Shown here one piece after another: positions 63,563 through 64,000 of a stretch of DNA of 64,000 nucleotides. This DNA is from Spirosoma oryzicola. Its GTDB lineage: Bacteria; Bacteroidota; Bacteroidia; Cytophagales; Spirosomataceae. Position numbers and translations under genes: made by a program. Location of the stretch: contig NZ_CP089539.1 of the NCBI RefSeq assembly GCF_021233055.1, positions 265,508 to 329,507 on the forward strand. Direction: 5' to 3'. The first letter of the stretch is position 1. Every line of letters starts with the position of its first letter. Below the pieces are notes generated by a model that was not told the origin of the DNA, searched no databases, and was given only the letters and a program-made list of their open reading frames with translations.

Positions 63563-64000
63563 TTAGTAGGTACCTTGGTAGCGGTGATCAAAGCGTTTTT
63601 GACGAATCGGGTGGAGGGGAATTTGTAAGCCGTTCGTAGACTCAAGCCAGTCGAATACCTGGTTGCGTAGATCCTGGGCGATCTCCTGGTGCTCCTTACT
63701 GCGAATCAAATTATTCACTTCCTGCGGATCGGTCTGTAGATCGTACAGTTCGTTGGCATCCCATACGCCATGATTAAAAATATACTTGTACCGGCCATTC
63801 CTGACACCAAACATGGTAGGCGTTTGAGGGAAATCGGCTTCCCAATAGTACTCGTAAAAAGCCCGGTCACGCCAGGGAACGGACTGACCTTTTAAGAACG
63901 GTAAAAAGGAATTACCCTGCATTTGCGCTGGTTTTGGTAAACCCGCATAAGCCAGAAACGTCGGAGCAATATCGATGTTCTGAATCACTTGCTCTAGCTT
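63563..64000 (-). CDS. Sulfatase, 3' end only (gene runs off the window)
   Basis: The frame is open to the window edge and reads KLEQVIQNIDIAPTFLAYAG at the right end, the conserved C-terminal part of the sulfatase fold (metal-site region after the alkaline-phosphatase-like core). The downstream part (FGVRNGRYKYIFNHG, NELYDLQTDPQEVNNLI) is the typical C-terminal subdomain. The catalytic Cys/Ser-x-Pro-x-Arg site would lie beyond the window. It removes sulfate groups from carbohydrate or similar esters. Confidence 0.87.
   Translation of the reverse strand, partial: KLEQVIQNIDIAPTFLAYAGLPKPAQMQGNSFLPFLKGQSVPWRDRAFYEYYWEADFPQTPTMFGVRNGRYKYIFNHGVWDANELYDLQTDPQEVNNLIRSKEHQEIAQDLRNQVFDWLESTNGLQIPLHPIRQKRFDHRYQGTY

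Overview
The window looks like part of a plasmid from a Cytophagales bacterium close to Spirosoma (Bacteroidota). The host call rests on SusC/SusD and FecI/FecR signalling genes, secreted proteins with type A sorting tails of the type IX secretion system (T9SS), TAnnTTTG promoter elements, almost no Shine-Dalgarno sequences, and many Spirosoma-type accessory families. The plasmid call rests on 58.8-62.9 kb: a Rep_3-type initiator gene, 17 iteron copies, an AT-rich stretch, and parA-parB. No rRNA, tRNA, transposase, integrase, conjugation gene or CRISPR array was recognised, so the rest reads as metabolic and regulatory cargo. The genus is inference.

Layout. 0-3.4 kb: minus-strand envelope and stress-type genes (LEA-like protein, predicted outer-membrane barrel, glycine-zipper membrane protein, YtxH protein). 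4.1-7.1 kb: quinone-oxidoreductase-like enzyme, cupin and AraC regulator. 7.4-10 kb: glycine-rich secreted protein with a CBM3-like domain and a T9SS tail. 10.4-18.7 kb: small units with a Tat-exported carboxylesterase, Crp/Fnr regulator with divergent SDR epimerase, GH43 glycosidase, WYL regulator, DUF1761 and YdeI-type proteins, and unknowns. 19-25 kb: a five-gene cluster with three AhpD-like carboxymuconolactone-decarboxylase-family (CMD) proteins around a TonB-dependent receptor and an MFS transporter. 26.5-29.8 kb: M43-type metalloprotease with eight fibronectin-III repeats. 30.2-31.7 kb: aldo/keto reductase and HxlR regulator. 31.8-35.5 kb: a second secreted protein carrying the same CBM3-T9SS module as the 7.4 kb gene, in opposite orientation.

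36.4-48.8 kb is the largest co-oriented block: ATP-grasp ligase, a remnant of a luciferase-like monooxygenase, two amino-acid permeases, an intact luciferase-like monooxygenase, ECF sigma factor, FecR anti-sigma, SusC with an STN domain, and SusD. It reads as a surface-sensed uptake and catabolic system for an amino-acid- or organosulfur-like substrate; the substrate is inference. 48.9-51.8 kb holds a LytTR response regulator and a TPR histidine kinase. 52.4-58.7 kb holds a CocE/NonD hydrolase, a DUF6134 protein, a broken Upf1-like helicase gene, and a Crp/Fnr regulator divergent from OsmC. After the replication and partition block come a small glycine-rich membrane protein and the 3' end of a sulfatase gene cut by the window edge.

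Many units end in very long, perfectly paired hairpins (20-27 bp stems) with unrelated sequences. The least explained pieces are the CMD-receptor-transporter cluster, the 157-bp palindromic repeat inside it, the sigma/SusCD/ATP-grasp/monooxygenase block, and the origin.
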